From an uncultured delta proteobacterium (GTDB taxonomy: Bacteria > Myxococcota_A > Polyangia > Polyangiales > Ga0077539): a DNA stretch of 45,307 nucleotides. Position 1 is the stretch's first letter. Each line of letters starts with the position of its first letter. A program made the translations under genes and the position numbers. Of the stretch, positions 17,146 through 24,551 are shown piece by piece. The notes beneath the pieces are model-generated. The model had not been told where the DNA came from. It searched no databases and was given only the letters and a program-made list of their open reading frames with translations. The DNA lies in contig CAIMWA010000375.1 of NCBI GenBank assembly GCA_903845045.1, positions 1 to 45,307 on the forward strand, read 5' to 3'.

Positions 17146-17243
17146 GGGCGGGGACGGAGGTCGAAGGGTGAGCAGCGCACGAACTCGTTCGAATTCGAGA
17201 TGTTTGTGCGCGGAAGTTACCTTTTTACCATCGTCCCCCTCGG
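17146..17243 (+). repeat. 98-bp structured repeat, copy B
   Basis: It starts GGGCGGGGACGG and ends CGTCCCCCTCGG; 85 of 98 positions match copy C by hand alignment with no gaps. The inner stem is the best of the three: 17175-17184 pairs with 17202-17211 over ten base pairs with a single G-T. The outer stem (17150-17160 with 17228-17238) has one A-A mismatch. It separates the AbiE-like pair from the EcsC-like gene. Confidence 0.85.
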
Positions 17244-17347
17244 CTATAAACGGTGATGTGGGAAGGGACGTGTCGGGGGAGGGATCGAAACCAACACGGG
17301 GCGCGTCACGACCGTCTCATGCGGCTTGGTCTTGATGAAGATGTGAG

Positions 17348-17357
17348 GCCTTAAGGC
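17348..17357. promoter_or_regulatory. Palindrome containing the stop codon of the EcsC-like gene
   Basis: GCCTTAAGGC is a perfect 10-bp palindrome whose centre holds the TAA stop of the minus-strand gene. As RNA it could form only a tiny hairpin, so it is noted mainly as a feature of the junction between repeat B and the gene end. Confidence 0.25.
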
Positions 17358-18055
17358 GTTGGCGCTTCGATTTCGACATCGTTCGCGCGTTCGGCTCTCT
17401 TCCGCAAGTAGTGTCCGATGGCACTTCGACCCGTCTCTTCAATCGCGCGGTGGTTGAGGATGACCCCAACGAGAATGCCCACGATCGGGACGGCCTTCGA
17501 CAAGATCGCCCGTTGCGTTACCTTCACGCCGAGGTAGCGAATCGCGAATCGCTTGATCAGCTTCAACGTGTCCTTGGCAACGACCTGTCGAATCGCGATG
17601 CGTGCCCCATGCTTCGCGATGTGTGTCCCCGCGTCGCCTGCCGCAGAACGAATCATCGCTTTCGCAGCGCCCTCGAGTTCAGGATCGAGCGCCCGGGGCA
17701 TCATCACGTCAAGAACGTCGGCCTCGAATTCCGCACGCTCCACCAACGACGTAGGATCGAGGATCGCAGCAACTTTCGCCGTCGTTTCCACCTGCCACTT
17801 GATCACCGCCTTCGTCTCGACCCACGCGAGCAGAACGCAGAAGAGAGGATTCGAGAACAAACCCGCCAGAACGGCGACGAGCCACACCTTCCACTTGATC
17901 GAATCAACCGCGACGCGAGCGAGGTCTTCGTCGAGCATGCGAGGATGCTTTCGCCTGGCGCGCGTGACCCACTTCTCGATCGCGCGCTCGTTCGGCATCG
18001 CGTCGGACACCGTCTCGCGGAACCACCGCTCTGCGCGCTGCGTGATGAAGTCCAT
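17351..18055 (-). CDS. EcsC-like membrane-associated protein
   Basis: A 234-residue protein. It starts MDFITQRAERWFRETVSDAM. A hydrophobic stretch at about 58-85 (WLVAVLAGLFSNPLFCVLLAWV) and another near the C-terminus (AVPIVGILVGVILNHRAIEE) followed by a GHYLRKRAE-like end resemble EcsC-family proteins; the similarity is by motif only and moderate. Function in this family is poorly known. A strong AAGGAG lies 9 nt before the ATG at 18055. It uses TAA as stop and many A/T-ending codons, unlike every neighbour, which suggests recent acquisition. It is flanked by 98-bp repeats B and C, and its upstream region is packed with palindromes. Confidence 0.6.
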   Translation of the reverse strand: MDFITQRAERWFRETVSDAMPNERAIEKWVTRARRKHPRMLDEDLARVAVDSIKWKVWLVAVLAGLFSNPLFCVLLAWVETKAVIKWQVETTAKVAAILDPTSLVERAEFEADVLDVMMPRALDPELEGAAKAMIRSAAGDAGTHIAKHGARIAIRQVVAKDTLKLIKRFAIRYLGVKVTQRAILSKAVPIVGILVGVILNHRAIEETGRSAIGHYLRKRAERANDVEIEAPTP

Positions 18056-18096
18056 CCGCCCGTGCTCCTTGTTCTACGCAGCACCGTATCACAGGA

Positions 18097-18189
18097 TCCC
18101 GAGTCTCCCCGACCCCGGACGCAACGCATGCGATCGATCGCTGCGATCGCGCCGGATCCAGCGACTTGGCGGGGACTGGAGACTCGGGA
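18097..18189. repeat. 93-bp unit bounded by a perfect 12-bp inverted repeat
   Basis: TCCCGAGTCTCC at 18097-18108 is the exact reverse complement of 18178-18189. The 69-bp spacer contains the palindromes GCGATCGATCGC (18130-18141) and GCGATCGC (18143-18150). GGATCC occurs at 18094-18099 and 18154-18159. It could be a very small MITE-like element or a structured regulatory region of the EcsC-like gene 42 bp away. Confidence 0.6.
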
Positions 18190-18368
18190 CGGGGGCTGAA
18201 CGCCGTCAGCAGCCCGCGTGGCTGCGTACAAGGGATCTTCCGTCACCTCGCCGGCTGGCGTGAAGCCTCGCACTTCTCATGGGCCGAAGTCCGCGCGGCC
18301 GCCCCTGATTGAGTCATCGGGAGTGCAACAAGCTAAATGCGTCCCCGCATCCGCGCCCCCGCCGCCGA

Positions 18369-18403
18369 ACCTCGACGTCGAGGCCTGCACACCTCGACGT
18401 CGA
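18369..18403. promoter_or_regulatory. Two identical 13-bp repeats with a palindromic core, operator-like
   Basis: ACCTCGACGTCGA occurs at 18369-18381 and again at 18391-18403. The start-to-start distance is 22 bp, two helical turns. Each contains the perfect palindrome TCGACGTCGA. This layout fits a tandem operator for a dimeric regulator, though no regulator gene is adjacent. It touches the left end of repeat C. Confidence 0.4.
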
Positions 18404-18407
18404 AACC

Positions 18408-18505
18408 GGGCGGGGACGGTGGTCGATAGGTGAGCAGCGCACGAATTCGCTCGAATTCGAGATGTTCGTGAGCGGAATTCGCCTTTTTGCCATCGTCCCC
18501 GGCGG
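18408..18505 (+). repeat. 98-bp structured repeat, copy C
   Basis: It starts GGGCGGGGACGG and ends CGTCCCCGGCGG. The outer stem is the best of the three: 18412-18422 pairs with 18490-18500 over 11 positions with a single G-T. The inner stem 18437-18446 with 18464-18473 has one G-A mismatch. Just to its right a second ATCGTCCCCG (18509-18518) repeats the end of the unit. It lies 64 bp beyond the stop of the lactamase-fusion gene. Confidence 0.85.
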
Positions 18506-18523
18506 CAATCGTCCCCGACGGCA

Positions 18524-18577
18524 GCCCGCGGAGTGACGGTCGCCGCGCAGCGCCTCGGTGAGCGCCGGATCAGCGCG
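18524..18577 (+). repeat. Right 54-bp direct repeat of the island (DR-R)
   Basis: This is the second copy of 15969-16022, same orientation, four mismatches. It contains the TCA that is the stop codon of the minus-strand lactamase-fusion gene (18570-18572) and, at 18534-18536, a TGA equivalent to the kinase-ATPase stop of the left copy. The hairpin core is at 18550-18565. Confidence 0.85.
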
Positions 18578-21227
18578 AGGCGACGCCGCGGCGGGTCGCG
18601 ATGTACGCGAACGCGCCCGACGCACCCGGGTAGAACGTCGCCGTCGTTCCGTCGGGCAGCAGCCACTCGTCGACGGCGAGCTGGGACATGGTGCCGTGCA
18701 CCGGCACGACGTGCCCGAGAAGGTCCGTCGCGTTCGGTGCGTCGACCTGCAGCGTGCGCGTGCCCCCCGACGGTCCGGCGAGCGACACGACGACGCCGGA
18801 CCCGAGGGTGCCGTAGCGGTCGTCATACGTGCCCGTGTAAGCCGCCCACGACGCCGACGACGTCGCCCCCGACGGCCACGTCTGCGCATCGGGCACGAAG
18901 AGGCGCAGCGCGTCGTTCACGATGTCCTGCGTGACCGGCACGTTGACCAGCGAGGCGTTGACCATCACCACCACCGCGTACTGCCGGTCCGGGACCATCC
19001 ACGTCATCGAGGCCCAGCCCGGGAGCTCGCCGTCGTGCCACACCGACGCGTGGCCCGGGTACGGCGCGAACTCGTGCACGAGCCCGTAGCCATAGAACCG
19101 CGTGGGACTTCCGCGCAGGTCGACGTGCGGCGCTTCCATCGCGGCGACGCCGGCCGCGTCGAGCATCGCCCCGCCGCCGGCGAGCATCGTCTCGGCGAAG
19201 TGCGCGTAGTCCGTCGGCGTCGCCATCACGCCGCCGGAAGCGTGAAGCAGCGGACAGTCGTATTGCGCCGGGGTGTGCGACGCGACGACGGCGCCCGAGG
19301 TGTTGAGCGTGTACCCGGTGGCATAGTCGCCGCGCATCACGGCGGCGGCGTCGTAGGTGGCGGTGGTCATGCCCGCGGGCGCGAACACGCGGTCGTGCAC
19401 CATCTGCTCGAGGTCCGTGTCGGCGAGGCCGGCCGCGGCGACGACGACCTGCGAGGCCACCGAGAAGCCGGTGTTCGAGTAGTCGAAGACCGAGCCGGGC
19501 GGCGCCCAGAGCGGCTGTGGATACGAGGTCAGGTAAGTCTGTCGAGCGCCCGCGGCCGGGCCGACGCACTGCTGGATCGTGTCGCACGGAAAGCCCGACG
19601 TGTGCGTGAGCAGGTGCTCGAGCGTGAGCGTCCCGGCGTCGAAGCCCGACGCGAGGTGGAACCACGGGATGTACCGCGTGATCGGCGCGTGGACGTCGAG
19701 GCGGCCATCGCGCACCACCGACATCGCCGCCGCCGCGAGGACCATCTTCCCCATGGAGCCTGCCTTGAAGAGCGTCGCCGTGGTCACCGGCGCGGCGCTC
19801 GCGACGTCGCGCACGCCCGCGGCCCCAGTGAAGGCGAGGTGTCCGCGGAGCACCACGGCGACGCTCGCGCCCGGCACGTGGCTCGTGGCGAGCTCGGCGC
19901 GCACCTGCGCGAGCAGCGTGTCGAAGGCCGCACGCTCCGCGGGCGTGACGCCCGCATCGGCCGCACCGCCCGCATCGGCGACATCGGGGGCATCGGCGGC
20001 GTCGACGTACACTCGATCGGCGACCTGCGCGTCCACCACCGCCGGAGCGTCGACGCTCGCAGGCACGTCCGACGGCGGCGGGACGTCCATCATCGCGCCG
20101 GCCGCGACGGGTGCCGCGTACGCGCAGCGGAAGCCGATGCTCTCGAGGCGCCGCGTCGCGAGGCCTCCGAAGCGGATCGTCGGGCGCACGTCGATGGCGA
20201 GGGTGTTGCCGAAGCTCCCGCCTCGGTTGATGTGCGACGTGCCGCTCGGGACGCCGGTGGGATCCGACGCGTAGCTGCTCGCATCGCCGGAGTACGCGCC
20301 GTACCAATCGAGGGTCCACTCCCAGACGTTGCCGACGGTGTCGTAGAGGCCGAAGGGCGAGACGCCGCTGGGGAACGAGCGCACCGGGCACGTCGTCGAG
20401 TGCACCGTTCCGCCGCCGCTCCAGCAGAGCTGCGCAGCCGGGGCGTCGCTGCCCCACGGGAAAGTGCGTCCGTCGCTGCCGCGCGCCGCGAACTCCCACT
20501 GCGCCTCCGTCGGAAGGTCGCCGCCGCGAGACTGGCAGAACGCGCGCGCCTGGTTCCAGTCGACGCAGTTGATGGGGTGGTCGCCGCGGCCCGCGACGCC
20601 CTGGTTGCAGTTGCCGCCGGTGTTCGGCGCCGTGCACCCCGCCGCGCCGCACGTCGCGTAGGCGGCCACGGTGACCTCGGTGAGGTCCATGCAGTACGCC
20701 GACAGCCGGACGCCGTGCACGGGCTGCGACGGCGCGTCGTCGGGCATCGGGTCGCCCATGAGGAACATCCCCCCGGGAATGCGCACGGACCCGGCGGGGC
20801 ACGCCGGCGCGACGCCGACGTCGGTGACGGTGGGCACGTCGGCGGGCGCGGCAACGTCCGTGCGCACGGCCACGTCGGCGCCGAGGTCCGTCGCCGTCAC
20901 CGCGTCGGTACTCGTCGCGACGTCGGCGATGGCGTCCGGGGACGCATCGAACACCGCGCCGTCCGTCGCGACGGCGACGACGTCGGGCGCGACGTCGGAC
21001 CCCGAGAGCGCGTCTAGCACCGACCCCGCGTCGACCGCCGACGCCCCGTCGAACAACGCTCCCACGTCGACGGGCGCCCCGCGGTCCGACGCCACCGCCG
21101 CGTCCTGCGTCGATGACGACGCGTCGGCAACGGCGCCGCCATCGGCCCCGCATGCGCTCACGAACACTCCGCACACGACGCCGACGCCCGCCAGCCGCGA
21201 GAGAGATCCCATGCTGCGAGGAACCAT
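18570..21227 (-). CDS. Lipoprotein fusing a SUMF1/FGE-like domain to a serine beta-lactamase-family domain
   Basis: An 885-residue protein from the ATG at 21227; the ATG at 21212 is equally possible and both give a lipoprotein signal ending VFVSAC. An Asp/Ala/Val/Thr-rich tether of about 110 residues follows. Residues about 140-370 form a formylglycine-generating-enzyme-like (SUMF1) domain: GSVRIPGGMFLMGD, LPTEAQWEFAARG, GNVWEWTLDW, GGSFGN, IGFRCAY. It lacks the Cys pair of true FGE enzymes, so a binding or structural role is more likely. After a second Asp/Ala-rich linker, residues about 430-800 are a class C beta-lactamase/esterase-type domain with SxxK (Ser491, SMGK), YSN in FDYSNTGF, and HDG in VWHDGELPGW in place of KTG. 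The catalytic set is complete. It should act at the cell surface or periplasm. The stop lies in DR-R. Confidence 0.87.
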   Translation of the reverse strand: MVPRSMGSLSRLAGVGVVCGVFVSACGADGGAVADASSSTQDAAVASDRGAPVDVGALFDGASAVDAGSVLDALSGSDVAPDVVAVATDGAVFDASPDAIADVATSTDAVTATDLGADVAVRTDVAAPADVPTVTDVGVAPACPAGSVRIPGGMFLMGDPMPDDAPSQPVHGVRLSAYCMDLTEVTVAAYATCGAAGCTAPNTGGNCNQGVAGRGDHPINCVDWNQARAFCQSRGGDLPTEAQWEFAARGSDGRTFPWGSDAPAAQLCWSGGGTVHSTTCPVRSFPSGVSPFGLYDTVGNVWEWTLDWYGAYSGDASSYASDPTGVPSGTSHINRGGSFGNTLAIDVRPTIRFGGLATRRLESIGFRCAYAAPVAAGAMMDVPPPSDVPASVDAPAVVDAQVADRVYVDAADAPDVADAGGAADAGVTPAERAAFDTLLAQVRAELATSHVPGASVAVVLRGHLAFTGAAGVRDVASAAPVTTATLFKAGSMGKMVLAAAAMSVVRDGRLDVHAPITRYIPWFHLASGFDAGTLTLEHLLTHTSGFPCDTIQQCVGPAAGARQTYLTSYPQPLWAPPGSVFDYSNTGFSVASQVVVAAAGLADTDLEQMVHDRVFAPAGMTTATYDAAAVMRGDYATGYTLNTSGAVVASHTPAQYDCPLLHASGGVMATPTDYAHFAETMLAGGGAMLDAAGVAAMEAPHVDLRGSPTRFYGYGLVHEFAPYPGHASVWHDGELPGWASMTWMVPDRQYAVVVMVNASLVNVPVTQDIVNDALRLFVPDAQTWPSGATSSASWAAYTGTYDDRYGTLGSGVVVSLAGPSGGTRTLQVDAPNATDLLGHVVPVHGTMSQLAVDEWLLPDGTTATFYPGASGAFAYIATRRGVASR

Positions 21228-21267
21228 CGAAGCGAGGTTCGCGGTCAAGCCCCCCCGGCGACCGCAA

Positions 21268-22260
21268 TCAACGCCGCCGCCCCCGCACCTTCTCCGCGCG
21301 CTCGGCCCGCAGCGCTTCCTGCGCGTCCAGCTCGGCATGCAGCGCGGTCCAGCTCCGCACGCGGTCGGCGTCGAGCGCGCCCGCGTCCACCCCCGCGCGC
21401 ACCGCGCAACCCGCGACGCCGCCGTGCGCACAATCGTCGAAGGCGCAGCCCGCCGCCGCCGCGCTCACCTCCGCGAAGAGGGCATCCAGCGCCGCGCGCG
21501 TGCCCTCGTCGGCCCAGGGTTCGAGGGCCCGCATGCCCGGGGTGTCGACGAGCACGCCGCCGCCGTCGAGCGCGAAGAGCTCCCGGTGCGTCGTGGTGTG
21601 CCGCCCCTTGCCGTCGAAGGCCCGGACCTCGCCGATGGCCGCTCGCGCCGCGCCGGTGAGGGCGTTCACGAGGGTGCTCTTGCCCACGCCCGACGAGCCC
21701 ACCAGCGCCGCCGTCACGCCCGGTCCGATGCACGCGCGCAGCGCCGCGAGGCCCTCGCCGGTGCGCACGCTCACCACCATGGTCTCGGCCATGCGCTCGG
21801 CCTCGGCGCGCAGCGGCGCGAGGTCGGCGCAGGCGTCGGCCTTGGTGAGCACCAGCGTCGCCCGCGCCCCGCTCGTCGCCAGCGCGAGGAGGTACCGAAC
21901 CAACCTTCGCGGGTTGAAGTCGGCGTCGGCGGACGTCGCCACGAACACCCGGTCGATGTTCGCCGCGATGACCTGCGGGCGCGTCGCGTTGCCCGCCGCG
22001 TGACGCACGAACGCCGTGCGCCGCGGGAGCAGCCGCAATACGGGCCACTCGGCGCCGTCGCTGCGCCGCGCGGCCACGAGGTCGCCCACCGCCGGCGGCT
22101 CGCCGAGGTCCGCGCCGAGAGGACCGTAGCGCACCCCCTCGCGGGTCCAGAGCTGCGCCGCGATGCCGTGCACCGCCGCGACGCGCGCGAGCTCCTCGCC
22201 GGGCGCGAGGGCGTCCGCGAGGTCCTGCCGCCAGCCCCACTGCTCCGCGTCGATGGTCAT
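21268..22260 (-). CDS. rsgA: Ribosome small-subunit-dependent GTPase RsgA
   Basis: A 330-residue protein of normal family length. The circularly permuted GTPase order is visible: the G4 motif TKAD comes before the P-loop GSSGVGKST and the G3 motif DTPG. Upstream, GDLVAARRSDGAEWPVLRLLPRRTAFVR is the OB-fold with the typical RR.(S/T)..R end, and QVIAANIDRVFVATS follows. The zinc motif at the C-terminus is C-x4-C-x-H-x5-C (CAFDDCAHGGVAGC). RsgA checks late 30S subunit maturation with GTP hydrolysis. The ATG at 22260 overlaps the stop of the membrane histidine kinase gene as ATGA, an unusual partner. It ends 40 bp before the lactamase-fusion gene. Confidence 0.95.
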   Translation of the reverse strand: MTIDAEQWGWRQDLADALAPGEELARVAAVHGIAAQLWTREGVRYGPLGADLGEPPAVGDLVAARRSDGAEWPVLRLLPRRTAFVRHAAGNATRPQVIAANIDRVFVATSADADFNPRRLVRYLLALATSGARATLVLTKADACADLAPLRAEAERMAETMVVSVRTGEGLAALRACIGPGVTAALVGSSGVGKSTLVNALTGAARAAIGEVRAFDGKGRHTTTHRELFALDGGGVLVDTPGMRALEPWADEGTRAALDALFAEVSAAAAGCAFDDCAHGGVAGCAVRAGVDAGALDADRVRSWTALHAELDAQEALRAERAEKVRGRRR

Positions 22261-24398
22261 GCCGCGGGGGTCACCACTGAGACCGCCTCGACGTCCGCCG
22301 GCGCCGTCGCCCCGCCGCCGCTCGCCGTGGCCGACGCCGCCACCGGGAGCACCACGGAGAACGTCGTCCCCTGAGCGCTCGAGGTCCGAAGCTCGATGCG
22401 GCCCTGCGCCGACTGCACGAGGCGCTGCGAGATCGCGAGGCCCAGCCCCGTGCCCTGGGTCTTCGTCGTCGAGAACGGAATGAACAGGTTCGCCCGCATC
22501 GCCGCCTCGATGCCCGGCCCCGTGTCGCTCACGAGCACCTCCACGGACGCGCCGCGCGCGCGGGTCCGGAGGATGATGCGCCCGCGCCCCTTCATGGCCT
22601 CGGCGGCGTTGCGGATGAGGTTCAGCAGCACCTGGCGCAGATGCTCGGGGTCCATGCGCACGCTCGGCAGCCCGACGCCGGCGTCGTGCTGGAGCTCGAT
22701 CTCCGGCGGCAGGTCGTTGCGCACCAGCGCGAGGGTGCGCGAGACGACGTTGTCCACGTCGAGCAGCGACGGGTTGCCGCGATACGGCCTCGCGTAATCG
22801 AGGAACGAGCTCACGACGCGGTCGAGGCGCCCCACCTCGTCGACGATGATGCCCACGAACTCCTTGTGCGGGCTGTCCGACGCCATGGTGGAGCCCATCC
22901 ACTGCGCCGCGCCCTTGATGGCGCCGAGGGGATTGCGGATCTCGTGCGCGAGGCCCGCGGCCATCTCGCCCAGCGCCGCGAGGCGGTCGCGCTCCTTGAT
23001 GCGCGCGTGCAGCCGCGTGTTCTCGACGACGATGGCGACCTGCGCCGCGAGCCCGCGAAGGATCGGGTACTCGTCGAGGGCGTAGGCGTCGCGGACGCGG
23101 TCGTCGCCCACGGCCATCAGCCCGAGGAGGTCGCCCGCGTCGCTCACGAGCGGAAGCACCACGCTCGCGCCGAGGGTGTCCATGGCGTGCACGATCTCCT
23201 GGAGCTTCTCGGCCTCGCGGCTCTCGCCGAGCTCGCGTCGGTCCTCGGCGTCGCGGGTGAGCTGCTCCTGGATGGCGATTCCCTGGGCCTGCGCGAGGTC
23301 GATGGTTCCGCGCAGCGACGCGAGGTCCACCCGCGGTGCCGGCGCCGTGCCCAGGTGCGCCTGCAGGTCGAGCCCCGCACGCTCGGCGTCGACGAGGTAC
23401 AGCGCCGCCGACGTGACGCGCCGCGTGCCCTCGAGGCCGTCCATGAGCAGCCGTCCCAGGTCGTCGAGCTCGAGGGCGTGCGCGAGCTGCCGGCGAAGGG
23501 TGTTCACCGAGGTCTCGAAGTCCGTGCGCTCGCCGAAGAAGAAGCGAGCGATCTGCGCCTCGACCTTGTCGCGCAGCGGGTCGAAGAGGATGAGGATCAC
23601 CAGCGACGCCACGATGGCGTTGAGAAAGTACGGACCCTCGTGGCGGTGCTGCACCTGCGCGAGCACCTGCCAGTCGACGAGGCGGTAGTAGATGCCTGCG
23701 AGCACCAGCGCGAGCGCCGTGAGCACCACGAAGCGCCCCGCGAGCTCGTAGAGGTCGAGGAGCCGCCGCCGCTCGATGACCTCGGAGAACATGTAGAGCA
23801 CCGCGAGCACGAGGATCGACCCGATGGGCGGGAGGTTCGTCGTGGGGACCACGCGGTTCACGATGAACGGCACGAGGTCCGCCGCGGTGACGAGCGTCGC
23901 CAGCACGCCGACGCCCACGAGGTACCGCGCGCGACGTCGCTCCTGCCGCGACGTCGACGATCGCCCGCGCGACGACAGCGCCGCCACGCCCGCCACCAGC
24001 AGCCCCACCACGTACGCGAGGATCGCCGCGCGGATCACCGCCCCCACGAGCTTCTCGGTGAACCACGGCGACGCGACGAGCGCGAGCATGGGCAGCAGCA
24101 GGCCCCGGGCCCAGCGGTCCAGGGCCTTGGGCTCGTCCGGCGACTCGAGGCTGAACTCCCGCAGGAACCGCAGCGCCGTCTGCGGGAGGAGCACCGCCAT
24201 GACGCCGGTGAAGCGCGACAGCACGCCGCCGCCGCGCTGCGCCTCGAGAAAGGTCGCGAGGTACCAGACGGCCACGTTCGTCGCGAAGGCCACGAAGAGC
24301 CAGTGCGCGCGGCGCTTGCGCGAGCGCAGCAGCACCTTGACCGTCATCGCGAGGGCGATGAGCGCCGAGAACAGCGGGGTCCAGAGGGCGAGGTCCAT
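22257..24398 (-). CDS. Membrane sensor histidine kinase with GAF domain
   Basis: A 713-residue protein. Residues 1-255 contain about eight membrane segments, in the style of 7TM-type histidine kinase N-termini. A GAF-like domain spans about 300-455 (SAALYLVDAERAGLDLQAHL; VVLPLVSDAGDLLGLMAVG). The HisKA box is GEMAAGLAHEIRNPLGAIKG with phospho-acceptor His 485. The ATPase has NLIRNAAEAMKG, SDTGPGIE, FSTTKTQGTGLGLAI. No receiver domain is attached, so a separate response regulator is needed; none is adjacent. The ATG at 24398 is the first one giving a membrane N-terminus; the frame continues upstream through ilvE on the opposite strand without meaning. It is coupled to rsgA. Confidence 0.9.
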   Translation of the reverse strand: MDLALWTPLFSALIALAMTVKVLLRSRKRRAHWLFVAFATNVAVWYLATFLEAQRGGGVLSRFTGVMAVLLPQTALRFLREFSLESPDEPKALDRWARGLLLPMLALVASPWFTEKLVGAVIRAAILAYVVGLLVAGVAALSSRGRSSTSRQERRRARYLVGVGVLATLVTAADLVPFIVNRVVPTTNLPPIGSILVLAVLYMFSEVIERRRLLDLYELAGRFVVLTALALVLAGIYYRLVDWQVLAQVQHRHEGPYFLNAIVASLVILILFDPLRDKVEAQIARFFFGERTDFETSVNTLRRQLAHALELDDLGRLLMDGLEGTRRVTSAALYLVDAERAGLDLQAHLGTAPAPRVDLASLRGTIDLAQAQGIAIQEQLTRDAEDRRELGESREAEKLQEIVHAMDTLGASVVLPLVSDAGDLLGLMAVGDDRVRDAYALDEYPILRGLAAQVAIVVENTRLHARIKERDRLAALGEMAAGLAHEIRNPLGAIKGAAQWMGSTMASDSPHKEFVGIIVDEVGRLDRVVSSFLDYARPYRGNPSLLDVDNVVSRTLALVRNDLPPEIELQHDAGVGLPSVRMDPEHLRQVLLNLIRNAAEAMKGRGRIILRTRARGASVEVLVSDTGPGIEAAMRANLFIPFSTTKTQGTGLGLAISQRLVQSAQGRIELRTSSAQGTTFSVVLPVAASATASGGGATAPADVEAVSVVTPAA

Positions 24399-24413
24399 GC
24401 GCGGGGCGCAGCG

Positions 24414-24419
24414 ATGGTA
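24414..24419 (-). promoter_or_regulatory. TANNNT -10-like hexamer before the membrane histidine kinase
   Basis: On the minus strand TACCAT lies 15 nt before the ATG at 24398. No SD is present between them. Confidence 0.35.
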
Positions 24420-24551
24420 GCGCGTTTCCGGCGGGGTCTTGCGGCGACGCGTCGCACCCCAGTGTCGCCCGCGCGCGGTTTGGTGTAGAGGGGCGCCGCG
24501 CACCGGGACCGCCGACACCGCGCGGAGCCCGCCGACACCGGAGAAGCCGCC

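Larger units (their letters stand above)
18056..18569. other. Gene-free stretch upstream of the EcsC-like gene, rich in palindromes
   Basis: This 514-bp stretch has no gene I can support. It holds the promoter side of the EcsC-like gene, a 12-bp inverted repeat with palindromic spacer (18097-18189), a small hairpin at 18337-18350 (ATGCG-TCCC-CGCAT), a paired TCGACGTCGA palindrome (18370-18403), repeat C and most of DR-R. Short frames here have no start or domain support. Confidence 0.6.
15969..18577. mobile_element. Candidate 2.6 kb genomic island bounded by 54-bp direct repeats
   Basis: The segment is bounded by DR-L and DR-R and holds an AbiEii-type pair, an EcsC-like gene and three 98-bp hairpin repeats. 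The base composition, especially at 17250-18130, is visibly lower in G+C than the neighbours. In an empty site with one repeat copy, the two flanking genes would be convergent with their stops 33 bp apart, which is the expected ancestral arrangement. No integrase or transposase gene is inside, so mobility would have to come from elsewhere, or the repeats could come from duplication rather than insertion. Confidence 0.42.

Noticed and set aside
16022..18505. The three 98-bp repeats as integron attC sites
   Set aside because: A GTTAGAA-like core appears only near copy B (17137-17143), the matching RYYYAAC core is missing, and the EcsC-like gene is in the opposite orientation to the AbiE pair. 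No integrase is present.
16022..18505. The three repeats as a CRISPR remnant
   Set aside because: Units are 98 bp, spaced over 1 kb and separated by genes; no cas gene is near.
20100..20800. The SUMF1-like domain as a true formylglycine-generating enzyme
   Set aside because: The Cys pair that binds copper in FGE is not found, and no sulfatase gene lies nearby.
18558..21017. An 819-codon plus-strand frame over the lactamase-fusion gene
   Set aside because: No recognisable features; the minus-strand frame has complete SUMF1-like and beta-lactamase motifs.
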